Of a stretch of DNA of 8,470 nt, positions 1 through 5,591 are shown in pieces (the first letter of the stretch is position 1; each line of letters begins with the position of its first letter). Under the pieces are notes generated by a model. It was given only the letters and a program-made list of their open reading frames with translations, had not been told where the DNA came from and made no database searches. The translations under genes and the position numbers were made by a program. This stretch comes from CBDUUP01 sp965370435 (GTDB taxonomy: Bacteria; Chloroflexota; Anaerolineae; Anaerolineales; UBA11579), in assembly GCA_965370435.1 (NCBI GenBank), contig CBDUUP010000188.1, positions 1 to 8,470 on the forward strand, in the 5' to 3' direction.

Positions 1-605
1 ACCGTGAGGGCGATAGCGCCCACCGCCACGCCCGGCACGCGGCCATCCAGGAACAGCCCCAGCGCCGTCCCCGCCGAACTCAACAACCGGATAGCCGTTC
101 CTTGGCCTACGAAGCGGGTGTATCCGTGGCGGATCAACACACCCTGGGTGAACCGCCTCCAGCCGATGGCTGCGCTCCACAGGATCATGATCCGCATCCC
201 CAGGCGGATCGGCTCAATGATGTCTTCCGGCACACCCATCCAATTGTCTACCACCAGGTCAAATAGCGGCGTCCATCCAAGCAAGATGTGGAGGATCGTT
301 GTCCCCGCCATCAGGTGGAGGGTGAAGCGGCGCAGCATCTGGTAATTCTGGCGAGACCGCGCCAGGGCCGTGCTGGTCGCCAGCAATGGGATCACCGGGC
401 TTTCAATCGTGATGCTCAAGGAGGCTACGATCCCAAACGCAGCGATCATCACTTTGGCCTCGTTCAGCCGAGCCATGACAGCATAGGCGAAAGGCATCTC
501 GACCGCCATCAGCAGCCAGCTTGCCGCCAGGGGAAGCCAGAAGAGAAAAATGCGGCCTTGCGTGAGCGCGGGTTTCGGGTCAGCGGATGCGGCGGCGTTG
601 GTCAT
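1..605 (-). CDS. Polytopic membrane transporter, MATE/ANKH-like (N-terminal part, runs off left edge)
   Basis: An open minus-strand frame begins at the ATG at 605-603 and runs without a stop to the window edge, giving 201 residues with no C-terminus. After a short polar N-terminus (MTNAAASADPKP) come hydrophobic helices at about residues 19-37, 52-80, 97-118, 133-148 and 170-186. Features that recall MATE-fold exporters and the ANKH (progressive ankylosis) branch are a Pro in the first helix (FWLPLAASW), an ESP motif after the second (residues 68-70) and a basic segment near 149-163 (GWRRFTQGVLIRHGYT). That placement is from memory of the families; the substrate cannot be predicted. No strong Shine-Dalgarno precedes the ATG (the preceding bases are C-rich), so the start is probable rather than certain. 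It is separated from the minus-strand giant gene by about 365 bp and is probably transcribed alone. Confidence 0.72.
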   Translation of the reverse strand, partial: MTNAAASADPKPALTQGRIFLFWLPLAASWLLMAVEMPFAYAVMARLNEAKVMIAAFGIVASLSITIESPVIPLLATSTALARSRQNYQMLRRFTLHLMAGTTILHILLGWTPLFDLVVDNWMGVPEDIIEPIRLGMRIMILWSAAIGWRRFTQGVLIRHGYTRFVGQGTAIRLLSSAGTALGLFLDGRVPGVAVGAIALT

Positions 606-665
606 GGGGGGAGTTTACCATTAAAAGGTTTTGTGTAGCTCCCCTATCCCCTCGACGCATCTGTA

Positions 666-688
666 GAGACGCCCCGGTGGGGCATCTC
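666..688. repeat. GC-rich hairpin, possible dispersed palindromic repeat
   Basis: Arms 666-675 (GAGACGCCCC) and 679-688 pair over 10 positions with one C·A mismatch around a 3-base loop (GGT). The preceding GTA completes a GTAGAGACGCCCC form that I recall as a common dispersed palindrome in Chloroflexota and cyanobacterial genomes; that is a recollection, not a search result. There is no T-run on either side, so it is not a typical intrinsic terminator. It lies 61 bp upstream of the transporter start and would be in that gene's leader if the promoter is further upstream. Confidence 0.5.
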
Positions 689-840
689 CCATTACCCAGC
701 CATTACCCTATGCTCCAAAGGAAAACAACGATTTCACTAAATGGAGAAAATAAATTCGATTACATCGCCCGGATCATCATGATTGATCGCACCGGAATTG
801 AAATATGCGTTTCGGAAATGAGTTTTTCAAGATCAGAAAT

Positions 841-915
841 TTCACCACAGAGAACGCCGTTTCGCTATAAGAGAAAAGCTTAAAATCTCTGTGGACTCTG
901 TGTCTCTGTGGTGAA
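841..915. repeat. 13-bp perfect inverted repeat with CACAGAG motifs
   Basis: TTCACCACAGAGA (841-853) and TCTCTGTGGTGAA (903-915) are exact reverse complements separated by 49 bases. Inside the right half, CTCTGTG-type units recur at about 887-893, 895-901 and 904-910, so the right arm is a degenerate tandem repeat. The CCACAGAGACACAGAG family is, to my knowledge, widespread in environmental bacterial genomes as a short non-coding dispersed repeat. It sits 55-130 bp downstream of the giant membrane gene's stop. The long loop and lack of an adjoining T-run argue against a standard terminator. Confidence 0.6.
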
Positions 916-969
916 AAGTTTTTAAGTTTTAGTTAGTCCGATGACCGATACAAAAATATTCAGCGCAAT

Positions 970-3900
970 CTAATCATTCCACCCGCTCATCCGCTCTCCG
1001 ATCATTTCGGTTGCCTCGAGCAAGCGCTCTCTCATCACCAGACCGAGAATACCAAAGATTAATATTGAAATTCCAGTGCAGCCGATAACGAATGCCGTGT
1101 TCATACTAGAGAGCAATCCAAAGGTCACGTTGACAACACCCAAAATGATGAAGACGATAGGGGTGATGACGAAACTCCGTGACCGCACCACCAGTCCATA
1201 GGTCAAGACCGCCAGGGACTGGAAGAAGAGAATGAAGAACAAACTAATTTCATCTTGCGAGAGCAGTTGGGAATAGGTAGTTCCCAGCAAGATGAGTTGA
1301 GAGACCAGCCCGGTGAAGAAGGCCGGGCGGCGATACTGGCCGCGCACCAGGAAGTAATGCTGCACGAACCCCAACGCCGCCGCCGCCACGGTGAAGAACT
1401 GCGGCTCGGTGACCTGCGAGTCGATGAGGACCATGTAGTAGGCCCACAAGTAAAGCAAGTTAGCCGGAAACCCCAGCCATACGTTGCGCTGCCGGAAGGC
1501 TTCGGCCGCGTAGAAGGTCGCCACCGCGGCCACCGTGACCACCGCCGCCTGACCGCCCTGGATATGGGCGGTAAACGCGGTCAGCGTGCCCACCAGCAAT
1601 CCGCTGATAAGCAGTACCGGCCCCCATTTGTTCTCCTTTCTCCAGTAGGCGAGGCCAAATCCGGCCACGAAGTATGCGCTGGATAGCGCTAACGCAGGCG
1701 CTAACCAGGTTTCTTGGTCGTAGTGAGCGAGGGCCATCGGTAATGCAATCGTCAAGCTGAATGTCGCCCCGTAAGCCAGGAGATCCTCCCAGTTGAGGTG
1801 AGTTTCAAGGGCCAAATAGAGGCTGAAAACGATGAAGGCCAGGGCTGCCTGATCGTAGTGGCTTTGGAAGACCGAACCAATCGCCACGAGACCGCCCAGC
1901 GCTAAACCGCTCCGCCGCAGGATGCCCGCCCACCGGTTGTTTTTCCTCCACAGCGAGAGCGAGAACCCCGCCAGGTAATACACACATACCAATCCCAAGA
2001 ACGGAAGCGCCCACTCATTGGGCTTGACATCATAATGTGCCAGCGCAAAAGGCAGCGCCAGGGTAAGGCTGGTAGTGGCGCCAAAGGCGAATGCGGGACG
2101 CCACTCAATGAGAGTGTTCAACGCCAGGAACCCTGCCACAGCGGAGAAAGCAATCGCTGAGCTGGAGAGTTCTTCCAGGGAAGGTGATCCAAATGCGGTG
2201 AGACCGCCCAACATTAATCCGCTGTACCGTAAAACCTCCGCCCATTTGCGTCCATTTCCTGTTAGAGATAAAGCCAACCCGCCCAGGAAATACACCCCCG
2301 CCAATCCCAAAGCGGGAAGAACCCAATTCTCATATTCGAGATAGAGGAGGGTGAACGGCAGCGCGATGGTGAGGCTGACCGCCGCGCCGTAGGCGAAATT
2401 TGAATCCCACTTGATCGCTGTGTGCAAAGCCAGGAATCCAGCATACACCCCAAAGGCCAGAGCGGTGTAGGCCGGGTCGCCCTGTGTGGGAGAGAAGATG
2501 GCTGTGAGTCCGCCCAACACCAATCCACTCACCCGCAAAACCTCTGCCCAACCTTGCGCTTTCTTTGCTTTGGTGAGGATAAAGCCGGTCAGGAAATATG
2601 CGCCTGCCAAAATCAGGAAGGGGACCACCCCATTCCTCTCCTTCAGATGGAAGAGGATGGCGGCTAGAGAAATTGCATAGCTGATCGTCGCGCTGTAAGC
2701 GAAGATCGGATCCCATCGGATGGCGGTATGCAAGGCCAAAAACGTGCCCAGAGTGGCGTAAGCCAGGGCCAGGTGAGATAGGTCCGGCTGGAATAGAGAT
2801 CCAAAAGCGATGAGGCCGCCCAACACCAACCCGCTGATCCGCAAGACCCGATTCCATTTTTTGAACTTCCCCGCTAGTGAGAAGATGAACCCAGACAGGA
2901 AGAACAGGCTTGCCAATCCCAGGAATGAGATCACCCAGCTTGCTGGTTCGAAGTGGAAAAGGCCATACGCCAGCGCGGCTGCGAAACTGGTCGTTCCCGC
3001 GAACCCGATCCAGGGTTTTCGATCCAGGATGGCGTAGCCGATGGCGTACACACCCAAGATGGTGAAGATGACTGCATTTTGGGCGGCGTAACTGGTGGCA
3101 GGAAGTATCCACAGGATATTCAAGGAACCAACCGCCAGACCGAGCAGCCGGGGCGGTAAATGCCAGGCGCTTTTTGCCTGGAACAACCGCCGCGCTCCCA
3201 GGTCAAGGCTCAAGAAAACCAGGGTGGGAATGAGCATTTTATATCCGTAATAGAGGGAAGCGTCGGCAAAGATGGGGATTTCAAACGCGGTCAAGTAAGC
3301 GAAAATCGCCGCCATCAAAGAGGTCAGGAAGACCAAACCCCGCGGCTTGTAAATGGTCAAGCCCAGATACACAAGAGAAAAGCCTGCGAGATACCAAAAA
3401 CTCAGCGTATTAGCTCCGTCAATGAACCCTCCCAGGATAGCGATTCCGAAGAGCGGAAGCGCAGCCAACATGAACGGCATCCCGTAAGGGCGGGCCTCCT
3501 CCCGCTTGAAAGCTCTGAGAGCCTCGCCGCCGATCGCCATCACCGCCGCCCATAACCAGGTGACTGTCAATCCAGTGTGGAGACTGGTTGAGGCCGCCCC
3601 CAGCAGGAACCAGGGAACCGGAATCAATGCCGCCGTTGCCATCCAGGGAAAGAGGAAGAGGGGCCGGTAGAAGTTGCTGGCGATGTAAAACAACGCTCCC
3701 AATAGCCATGCCATCGCGATAAGCATCCATTCGCCGTTTATTACATTGTCAAATATAGTGTTACTAAGAATAGCAAGCAATGAAATTCCGATCAATGTTG
3801 CTTGTTGTAGCTGAACGGCCAAGAAAAGAGGCGTTGCCAACGTTTTGCCTTGCCATCGCCGGAGGATGTAAACCCCGCCCAATCCCGCCAAAGCCGGAAT

Positions 3901-4785
3901 ACCCAGGAGCATAAAGTGCAGGAACAAGGAATAATCAATAAGCTGTCCTAACTGGTAAGCGACCAGATTCCCGGCCCCGAGCGCCAACAGACTGTATAGC
4001 TTTGAGCGGTATAACCAGGTTCCTACGCCCCATACGGTTCCTATGACGATCCATACACCCATCCAGAAGACGGTGGAATCATTCCCGCTGAGGCTGAACG
4101 AATCCGCAAGAACGCGAGCGTCTATGGGCAAGAGCAGGGTGAATACGGCGAAGAGGACAAAACTAGCCTGCGGCAATCGGCGATAAATCCCCACCGCGCC
4201 TCCTATGAATCCTAAAGTGGCGATGAACAAGATCGGCATCCGAGCCTCCTCCACCACAGCCGCCAGAATGAAGGCCGCCGCCACGACCATGAAGGCCCCC
4301 AGATAAAGGGCGATTTTAATGCTGGCTTCGCTGAACAAAGTCTCACGCAGGCTGCGAGGAGGTTTGCGCGCTGGCTTTGGCCTCGCCTGGGGCATGGGCC
4401 TGGGTTTCGGAGTTGGCTTGACGACCGGCTTGGGAACGTAAGCGGTGTATCGCTGCTCTATCACTCTCGCTTGATGTTTGGTTATCAATCTATCGCGCGC
4501 CCATTTCTCGATCTCCGCGGACATTAATTGCCTTTGCTTGGGAGTTAAAAACCGGGATGAATTTTGAAGCTTCCGGTTGTTCTCGGAGATCAGCGCTTCA
4601 AGGGCCGCCTCCCGGACCGCTTCATTAGGGTCTTGCGCTGCAATGCTTTCAAGCAAACGCAAGATAACCAGCGATCTATGTTCCATTTGGCCTAGTTGTT
4701 TGGCTGCATTGACCCTCTCTTCACCGTCTCCGTTATTCAATGCAAACGCCAACTCGTTCAATATGCTTTCTTTGTTCGGTTCCAT
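970..4785 (-). CDS. Giant multi-pass membrane protein with HEAT-like/DUF2157-like N-terminus and tandem membrane modules
   Basis: The product has 1271 residues. The start is the ATG at 4785-4783 rather than the in-frame ATG 21 bp upstream, because a perfect AAAGGAGG (4801-4794) lies 8 bases before it and would otherwise be coding. Residues about 5-68 form a HEAT-like helical repeat (VNAAKQLGQ, AVREAALEAL). Residues about 80-115 resemble the DUF2157 N-terminal region (EIEKWARDRLITKHQARVIE). Residues about 117-144 are a Pro/Lys/Arg-rich linker. From about 154 to 1250 the chain is almost all hydrophobic helices, roughly 35 by eye. Residues about 617-1121 hold five tandem modules of 102-104 residues, anchored by SGL motifs at 651, 753, 855, 959 and 1061, with a decayed sixth copy near 548. 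No catalytic motif was seen. It is monocistronic and divergent from serS. The function is unknown; DUF2157-type proteins are themselves uncharacterised. Confidence 0.9.
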   Translation of the reverse strand: MEPNKESILNELAFALNNGDGEERVNAAKQLGQMEHRSLVILRLLESIAAQDPNEAVREAALEALISENNRKLQNSSRFLTPKQRQLMSAEIEKWARDRLITKHQARVIEQRYTAYVPKPVVKPTPKPRPMPQARPKPARKPPRSLRETLFSEASIKIALYLGAFMVVAAAFILAAVVEEARMPILFIATLGFIGGAVGIYRRLPQASFVLFAVFTLLLPIDARVLADSFSLSGNDSTVFWMGVWIVIGTVWGVGTWLYRSKLYSLLALGAGNLVAYQLGQLIDYSLFLHFMLLGIPALAGLGGVYILRRWQGKTLATPLFLAVQLQQATLIGISLLAILSNTIFDNVINGEWMLIAMAWLLGALFYIASNFYRPLFLFPWMATAALIPVPWFLLGAASTSLHTGLTVTWLWAAVMAIGGEALRAFKREEARPYGMPFMLAALPLFGIAILGGFIDGANTLSFWYLAGFSLVYLGLTIYKPRGLVFLTSLMAAIFAYLTAFEIPIFADASLYYGYKMLIPTLVFLSLDLGARRLFQAKSAWHLPPRLLGLAVGSLNILWILPATSYAAQNAVIFTILGVYAIGYAILDRKPWIGFAGTTSFAAALAYGLFHFEPASWVISFLGLASLFFLSGFIFSLAGKFKKWNRVLRISGLVLGGLIAFGSLFQPDLSHLALAYATLGTFLALHTAIRWDPIFAYSATISYAISLAAILFHLKERNGVVPFLILAGAYFLTGFILTKAKKAQGWAEVLRVSGLVLGGLTAIFSPTQGDPAYTALAFGVYAGFLALHTAIKWDSNFAYGAAVSLTIALPFTLLYLEYENWVLPALGLAGVYFLGGLALSLTGNGRKWAEVLRYSGLMLGGLTAFGSPSLEELSSSAIAFSAVAGFLALNTLIEWRPAFAFGATTSLTLALPFALAHYDVKPNEWALPFLGLVCVYYLAGFSLSLWRKNNRWAGILRRSGLALGGLVAIGSVFQSHYDQAALAFIVFSLYLALETHLNWEDLLAYGATFSLTIALPMALAHYDQETWLAPALALSSAYFVAGFGLAYWRKENKWGPVLLISGLLVGTLTAFTAHIQGGQAAVVTVAAVATFYAAEAFRQRNVWLGFPANLLYLWAYYMVLIDSQVTEPQFFTVAAAALGFVQHYFLVRGQYRRPAFFTGLVSQLILLGTTYSQLLSQDEISLFFILFFQSLAVLTYGLVVRSRSFVITPIVFIILGVVNVTFGLLSSMNTAFVIGCTGISILIFGILGLVMRERLLEATEMIGERMSGWND
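1423..2937 (-). repeat. In-gene tandem repeat of about 306 bp (102-residue membrane module, five copies)
   Basis: On the plus strand a phrase like GAGNCCGCCCAACA starts at 2812, 2506, 2200 and 1888, with a weaker match at 1582. The spacings are 306, 306, 312 and 306 bp, all multiples of three. In the protein each module reads as helix a (GLAxxYFLxGFxLSL), a Lys/Arg-rich loop ending in KWAxVLR, helix b (SGLxLGGLxAxGS), a short acidic loop, helix c (ALAFxxxxGFLALHTxIxW) and helix d (FAYGAxxSLTIALPxxLxH). Neighbouring modules are roughly half identical by eye. Having four helices per module puts every basic a-b loop on the same side, probably the cytoplasm. A degenerate copy precedes the array near 3145. 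Confidence 0.85.
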
Positions 4786-4793
4786 ACTCGGTG

Positions 4794-4801
4794 CCTCCTT
4801 T
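4794..4801 (-). promoter_or_regulatory. Ribosome binding site fixing the start of the giant membrane gene
   Basis: On the minus strand AAAGGAGG lies exactly 8 bases upstream of the ATG at 4785-4783. This is a near-ideal Shine-Dalgarno. It shows that the longer frame starting at 4806 is not the real start, since that ATG overlaps the region just upstream of this site and lacks its own site. Confidence 0.85.
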
Positions 4802-4861
4802 GGCATGAGAAGGGTTCGCCTGAATAGCTATGAGGTTGTGATGTGGCGAGAAGATTACCTG

Positions 4862-4890
4862 GATATATTCTCCCTCTAATTAAGTGCCAA
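4862..4890 (-). promoter_or_regulatory. Probable sigma-70-type promoter for the giant membrane gene
   Basis: Reading the minus strand, TTGGCA (4890-4885) is followed after 17 bases by TATATC (4867-4862). The -35 element matches the consensus at 5 of 6 positions and the -10 element at 4 of 6. Transcription would begin near 4855, leaving a leader of about 70 bases before the ATG at 4785. Two further TTGGCA boxes lie upstream (4911-4906 and 4921-4916). Confidence 0.4.
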
Positions 4891-4921
4891 AACAAGACTA
4901 TGAACTGCCAAAAAGTGCCAA
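4885..4921 (-). repeat. Three TTGGCA boxes spaced by helical turns
   Basis: TGCCAA occurs on the plus strand at 4885-4890, 4906-4911 and 4916-4921, with start-to-start spacings of 21 and 10 bp. The outer two sit in identical 9-mers, AAGTGCCAA, at 4882-4890 and 4913-4921. Spacing near whole turns of B-DNA upstream of a gene is what a cooperatively binding regulator site would show. The region is AT-rich, so chance is not excluded. Confidence 0.3.
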
Positions 4922-4994
4922 TATTTGAACTATAGCATTAAAAAGGAAAAATTACCTAATATTACCGTGTTGATTGATTCTCCAAATTTTTCCA

Positions 4995-5252
4995 TCAAAT
5001 AGTTTGCATAACTTCAATCGCGCCAATAAATCTCATAACCCGCAACTCCCAACTTACCCATTTGCCTACTTCCAACTTGCCCACTTGCAACTTGCCCACT
5101 TGCAACTTGCCCACTTGCAACTTGCCTACTTGCAATTTACCCACTTGCAACTTGCCTACTTGCAATTTATCCACTTGCAATTTGCCCACTTGCAACTTGC
5201 CCACTTGCAACCTGCAACTCGCAATCTGAATCTCTCCTCCAATCCTTGACAT
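4995..5252 (-). CDS. Doubtful small ORF encoding a QVGKL pentapeptide repeat protein
   Basis: This 85-residue frame starts at the ATG at 5252-5250 and reads through the tandem array as QVGKL repeats, with a non-repetitive C-terminal tail ending VMQTI. In its favour: a GAGGGG-like site ends 4 bases before the ATG, and seven of the eight differences between array units are synonymous in this frame (the one exception gives QVDKL). Against it: the start overlaps the serS -35 box, the sequence is low-complexity, and no domain is recognisable. A Val/Leu-Lys amphipathic repeat could form a coiled or beta-solenoid structure, but that is speculation. More likely it is a repeat-derived open frame. Confidence 0.2.
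   Translation of the reverse strand: MSRIGGEIQIASCRLQVGKLQVGKLQVDKLQVGKLQVGKLQVGKLQVGKLQVGKLQVGKLEVGKWVSWELRVMRFIGAIEVMQTI
5050..5207. repeat. 15-bp tandem repeat array (nine units plus a degenerate copy)
   Basis: Nine head-to-tail units of consensus CAACTTGCCCACTTG occupy 5073-5207 without any indel. A degenerate unit with a partial one precedes them at 5050-5072, and CAACCTGCAACTCGCAATCT follows. Differences from consensus are confined to unit positions 4, 7, 8 and 10 and are all transitions. Being in multiples of three, the array is open in several frames: minus-strand QVGKL repeats and plus-strand LAHLQ repeats. It lies between the divergent promoters of the giant membrane gene and serS, 39 bp upstream of the serS -35 box. 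Arrays of this length can vary in copy number between strains. Confidence 0.92.
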
Positions 5253-5273
5253 TTAACCCCTCTAAAGTATAAT
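5246..5273 (+). promoter_or_regulatory. Consensus sigma-70-type promoter of serS
   Basis: TTGACA (5246-5251) and TATAAT (5268-5273) are perfect -35 and -10 hexamers with a 16-base spacer. Transcription should start near 5280, which leaves room for a complete T-box leader of about 310 bases before the serS ATG. A strong constitutive promoter followed by a tRNA-sensing attenuator is the usual arrangement for T-box genes. Confidence 0.85.
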
Positions 5274-5299
5274 CATCCCAATTCAGCCCTACTCCAGGG

Positions 5300-5570
5300 C
5301 CTGAAAAACCAGCGCGGAGAGAGTAGCTGTGCAGCCTTTCAGAGAGCCGCCGTTCGGTGCGAGGCGGCAGGCAGACAGTGAAATCCACTCCGTCGGCCCA
5401 CCCAGGGCCGGTTGCCCCCGCAGGGGCGGAATACTTCCGCCGTAAGGGTGGCCGGGTACGCCCGTTATCGCGTTGCAATGAGACCGTTTTCCTTTTCCTC
5501 CTCGGATTACGGTGAATGCAGGTGGCACCACGAGCGCTCCCCTCGTCCTGCTGGATCGGGGAGCGTAACT
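5300..5570 (+). promoter_or_regulatory. T-box riboswitch specific for tRNA-Ser (UCC specifier), serS leader
   Basis: The parts of a T-box are all visible. The Stem I base pairs CGGAG (5315-5319) with CTCCG (5388-5392). The specifier loop has AGAGUAG (5320-5326) opposite UGAAAUCCA (5379-5387), closed above by CUGU (5327-5330)/ACAG (5375-5378). The specifier codon is UCC (Ser) at 5384-5386, followed by the usual purine. The distal Stem I is GCCGCC (5346-5351)/GGCGGC (5363-5368) with an apical GGUGCGA. The antiterminator pairs GCAGG (5518-5522) with CCUGC (5547-5551) and ACGAG (5530-5534) with CUCGU (5542-5546), flanking the seven-base bulge UGGCACC (5523-5529). UGGC matches the GCCA end expected of tRNA-Ser with discriminator G. 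Uncharged tRNA-Ser should stabilise this form and let serS be transcribed. Confidence 0.95.
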
Positions 5571-5578
5571 ATTTATTT
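5535..5578 (+). terminator. T-box attenuator terminator upstream of serS
   Basis: CGCTCCCC (5535-5542) pairs perfectly with GGGGAGCG (5558-5565), extended by a possible G·U pair, around a 15-base loop. The left arm overlaps the antiterminator's loop and upper-helix 3' strand, so the two folds exclude each other. The downstream tract (AACTATTTATTTT, 5567-5579) is T-rich but interrupted, so termination may be leaky. The serS Shine-Dalgarno starts at 5580, directly after it. Confidence 0.85.
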
Positions 5579-5579
5579 T

Positions 5580-5584
5580 GGAGG
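5580..5584 (+). promoter_or_regulatory. Ribosome binding site of serS
   Basis: GGAGG lies 7 bases before the ATG at 5592. It decides the start. The same frame is open further upstream to 5412, but that stretch is T-box RNA and is not translated. Confidence 0.9.
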
Positions 5585-5591
5585 CCCTGCC

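Larger units (their letters stand above)
606..969. other. Non-coding spacer between two minus-strand genes
   Basis: No credible gene is present; the open frames here have no family resemblance or good start. The part near 605-710 is GC-rich and carries a hairpin plus two CATTACCC copies 11 bp apart (690-697 and 701-708). The part from about 715 to 969 is AT-rich and contains an imperfect palindrome (772-788) and the CACAGAG inverted repeat listed separately. It is the 3' flank of the giant membrane-protein gene and the 5' flank of the transporter gene. I could not identify a convincing promoter for the transporter gene. Confidence 0.6.

Noticed and set aside
1..638. Plus-strand ORFs at the left edge
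   Set aside because: They are antisense to a continuous minus-strand frame that encodes a plausible polytopic membrane protein.
587..883. 98-residue plus-strand ORF in the left spacer
   Set aside because: It has no good start signal or recognisable domain, and runs through a hairpin and into the CACAGAG inverted repeat.
2330..3112. 260-residue ORF in another minus-strand frame
   Set aside because: It lies wholly inside the giant membrane gene. Its length comes from the repeat and base composition, and its sequence is not family-like.
4786..4806. Earlier ATG for the giant membrane protein (MPKEAPS extension)
   Set aside because: The perfect AAAGGAGG lies within this stretch, 8 bases before the next ATG, so the extension covers the ribosome binding site.
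4905..4921. Sigma-54 (-24/-12) promoter in TTGGCACTTTTTGGCA
   Set aside because: The GG and GC elements are separated by 9 bases instead of 10, and the -12 box reads TGGC rather than TTGC. A sigma-70-type reading is simpler.
5050..5207. CRISPR array
   Set aside because: The units are 15 bp and contiguous with no unique spacers; this is a plain tandem repeat.
4974..5249. Plus-strand ORF of LAHLQ repeats
   Set aside because: It is the complement of the QVGKL array, with mostly non-synonymous unit differences, no ribosome binding site, and a 3' end overlapping the serS promoter.
5412..5591. In-frame N-terminal extension of SerRS by 60 residues
   Set aside because: The extra stretch is T-box RNA, including the antiterminator and terminator. 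A good Shine-Dalgarno sits before the ATG at 5592, and the SerRS family starts there (MLDINLIR).
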